In this document: piece by piece, positions 7,433 to 8,730 of the stretch
How the letters are laid out: the number at the start of each line of letters is the position of its first letter
How positions within the stretch are numbered: position 1 is the first letter of the stretch
Assembly: GCA_902767355.1 (NCBI GenBank)
Contig: CACXHG010000003.1
Coordinates: forward strand, 1 to 8,730
Reading direction: 5' to 3'
Origin: an uncultured Bacteroidia bacterium
GTDB lineage: Bacteria > Bacteroidota > Bacteroidia > Bacteroidales > UBA932
Length of the DNA: 8,730 nt
The notes under the pieces: generated by a model
The model's input: only the letters and a program-made list of their open reading frames with translations
Told to the model about the DNA's origin: nothing
Database searches by the model: none
Program-made: the position numbers and the translations under genes

Positions 7433-7454
7433 TGATGGAAAATATCTAACTTTA
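7423..7454 (+). promoter_or_regulatory. Possible promoter for the SAH hydrolase family gene
   Basis: TAACTTTA at 7447-7454 matches the Bacteroidota -7 consensus TAnnTTTG in all but the last base. A TTG at 7423-7425 lies 21 bases upstream, within the spacing expected for the -33 box. The -7 box ends 24 bases before the ATG. The putative -33 box falls inside the start of the divergent EEP gene. There is no purine-rich Shine-Dalgarno sequence before the ATG, which is usual in this phylum. Confidence 0.45.
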
Positions 7455-7457
7455 CAG

Positions 7458-7465
7458 CAAATTTA
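7458..7465 (-). promoter_or_regulatory. Probable -7 box for the leftward operon
   Basis: On the minus strand this reads TAAATTTG, a perfect match to the Bacteroidota -7 consensus TAnnTTTG. It is 25 bases before the ATG of the EEP gene, leaving a leader of roughly 20 bases. I cannot find a clear TTTG-type -33 box at the usual distance; TTTCTG is the closest, at a spacing of about 17. The -7 box is supported, but the whole promoter is only probable. Confidence 0.55.
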
Positions 7466-7478
7466 GCAATAATCTCTT

Positions 7479-8711
7479 ATGTCAGAAATTAAAGATATCA
7501 ATTTGTGGGAAAGCGGGGCGCGCAAGATCGATTGGGTGCGGGCGCACATGCCGCTTCTGAATGATATAGAGCGCCAGTTTGCAGACACCAAACCCTTTGC
7601 GGGCGTGAAGGTGGCCGTGTCGGTGCACCTGGAGGCCAAGACTGCCTATCTGTGCCAGACGCTGGCGGCCGGCGGCGCCGAGGTGTATGCTGCGGCCAGC
7701 AACGTGCTCTCTACCCAAGACGACGTGGTGGCGGCGCTGGTAAAAAGCGGCGTGAACGTGTTTGCGGTGCATGGCGAAAGCCCCGAAGAGTATGACCGCC
7801 ACATCCGCTGCATAGTGGAGGTCGGCCCCAATGTGATAATAGACGACGGCGGCGACATAGTGAGCATGATCCACAGCGGATATCCGCAGCTGATAGACAA
7901 TGTCTGGGGCGGCTGCGAAGAGACCACCACCGGCATCAACCGCCTGCTGGCGCGCGCGCAGCGGGGCGAGCTCAAATTCCCCATGGTGATGGTCAACAAC
8001 GCCGAGTGCAAATATCTGTTCGACAACCGCTACGGCACCGGCCAGAGCGTGTGGGACGGCATTATGCGCACCACCAACCTCATCGTGGCGTCCAAGACTG
8101 TGGTCGTGGCCGGCTACGGCTGGTGCGGCAAGGGCGTGGCCATGCGGGCCAAGGGCCTGGGCGCCAGCGTGATAGTCACCGAGATCGACCCCATCCGCGC
8201 CATGGAGGCCGTCATGGACGGCTTCAAGGTGATGACCATGGACGAGGCTGCGCCGCTGGGCGATATCTTTATTACCGTGACCGGCTGCTGCGACATCGTG
8301 TGCGAGCGCCACTTCCGCGCCATGAAAGAGGGCGCAATCTGCTGCAATGCAGGTCATTTTGATGTAGAAGTGGATATGGCCACCCTGCGCCGGATCGCCA
8401 CCGAGACCAAGACTGCCCGCGCCAATATAGAGGGCTTCAAGGTAGATGGCAAGTGGATATATGTGCTGGGCGAAGGCCGTCTGGTGAACCTGGCGGCCGG
8501 CGACGGACATCCCGTCGAAATCATGGACATGAGCTTCGCCATCCAGGCCCTCAGCGCCGCCTACATAGTGCGCAACAAGGGCATGCTGCCGGCCACCATG
8601 CTCACCGTGCCCGAGGAGATAGACAAGTTCGTGGCCCGCAAGAAGCTCGAAGCCTGGGGCGTGACCATCGACACCCAGACCGAAAAACAGAAAGCATATC
8701 TCGAGAGCTGA
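7479..8711 (+). CDS. ahcY: Adenosylhomocysteinase family protein, short form; candidate S-inosylhomocysteine hydrolase
   Basis: At 410 residues this is the short class of the S-adenosylhomocysteine hydrolase family, seen in archaea and Thermotoga. It is an NAD-dependent cytoplasmic enzyme that clears the product of SAM-dependent methylation by releasing L-homocysteine from a nucleoside. Aligned by eye to the human enzyme: catalytic H50 (human H55), the DDGGD site at 122-126, E148 in EETTTG (E156), K178, D182 and N183 (K186, D190, N191), and H293 in GHFDVE (H301). The NAD fold shows GYGWCGKG at 212-219 and acidic E235 in TEIDP. Three differences stand out. The adenine-contact motif is H50-L-E52-A-K54 instead of H-x-T-x-E. 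T187 replaces human C195. The protein stops after KAYLES, without the terminal Lys/Tyr tail that reaches into the neighbouring subunit of classical enzymes. These features favour S-inosylhomocysteine as substrate. The ATG is the natural start, and the gene is transcribed away from the EEP operon. Confidence 0.93.
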   Translation: MSEIKDINLWESGARKIDWVRAHMPLLNDIERQFADTKPFAGVKVAVSVHLEAKTAYLCQTLAAGGAEVYAAASNVLSTQDDVVAALVKSGVNVFAVHGESPEEYDRHIRCIVEVGPNVIIDDGGDIVSMIHSGYPQLIDNVWGGCEETTTGINRLLARAQRGELKFPMVMVNNAECKYLFDNRYGTGQSVWDGIMRTTNLIVASKTVVVAGYGWCGKGVAMRAKGLGASVIVTEIDPIRAMEAVMDGFKVMTMDEAAPLGDIFITVTGCCDIVCERHFRAMKEGAICCNAGHFDVEVDMATLRRIATETKTARANIEGFKVDGKWIYVLGEGRLVNLAAGDGHPVEIMDMSFAIQALSAAYIVRNKGMLPATMLTVPEEIDKFVARKKLEAWGVTIDTQTEKQKAYLES

Positions 8712-8730
8712 TGCGCTACAAATACATAGC
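8711..8730 (+). CDS. Possible start of a downstream gene, cut by the window edge
   Basis: The stop codon of the preceding gene overlaps an ATG in the arrangement TGATG, sharing one base. Six codons can be read (MRYKYI) before the window ends. Such overlaps usually mean translational coupling within an operon, so this could be a second gene of the same methylation-recycling unit. The visible stretch is far too short to assign a family, and the ATG could be fortuitous. Confidence 0.4.

Noticed and set aside
6410..7435. Plus-strand open frame (341 codons) covering the whole EEP gene in reverse
   Set aside because: The minus-strand frame carries every EEP catalytic motif in order. The plus-strand product is a low-complexity mirror of it.
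7482..8510. Minus-strand open frame (342 codons) inside the SAH hydrolase family gene
   Set aside because: It is antisense to a highly conserved enzyme and rich in His and Ala with no domain.

Overview
The window looks like chromosomal DNA of a GC-rich member of the Bacteroidales (Bacteroidota). The evidence is a large lipoprotein built of BACON-type repeats joined to an M64 metallopeptidase, promoter-like TAnnTTTG (-7) motifs, the absence of obvious Shine-Dalgarno sequences, and liberal use of ATA isoleucine codons despite high GC. I see no phage, transposon, CRISPR or integrase signal. The genus cannot be fixed from the sequence.

Layout from left to right: (1) a complete tRNA-Ala (anticodon TGC) followed at once by a strong hairpin terminator; (2) a short non-coding strip with a 16-bp direct repeat and a G/C hairpin; (3) three genes on the minus strand, read from right to left: a cytoplasmic endonuclease/exonuclease/phosphatase-superfamily enzyme (6389-7432), an SDR oxidoreductase of the D-mannonate oxidoreductase type (5543-6382) and a 1739-residue lipoprotein with sixteen BACON-like domains and a C-terminal M64 zinc peptidase domain (285-5504, TTG start). 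Gaps of 6 and 38 bases suggest one operon; (4) a 46-base divergent intergenic region with promoter-like boxes facing both ways; (5) on the plus strand, a short-form S-adenosylhomocysteine hydrolase family enzyme (7479-8711), whose stop codon overlaps a possible start of a further gene that runs out of the window.

How the genes work together: the plus-strand gene belongs to the S-adenosylmethionine cycle. Its substrate-binding motif is H-x-E-x-K rather than the H-x-T-x-E of classical enzymes, and it lacks the C-terminal Lys/Tyr tail, so it may hydrolyse S-inosylhomocysteine rather than S-adenosylhomocysteine. The minus-strand genes do not form a recognisable pathway. They combine a hexuronate-type dehydrogenase, a phosphoesterase-fold enzyme and a probable envelope-anchored protease on a long stalk.

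The observations most worth checking are the predicted S-inosylhomocysteine specificity and the architecture of the giant protease, whose middle repeats show an exact 164-residue two-domain period. No wholly new defence or mobile system is evident.
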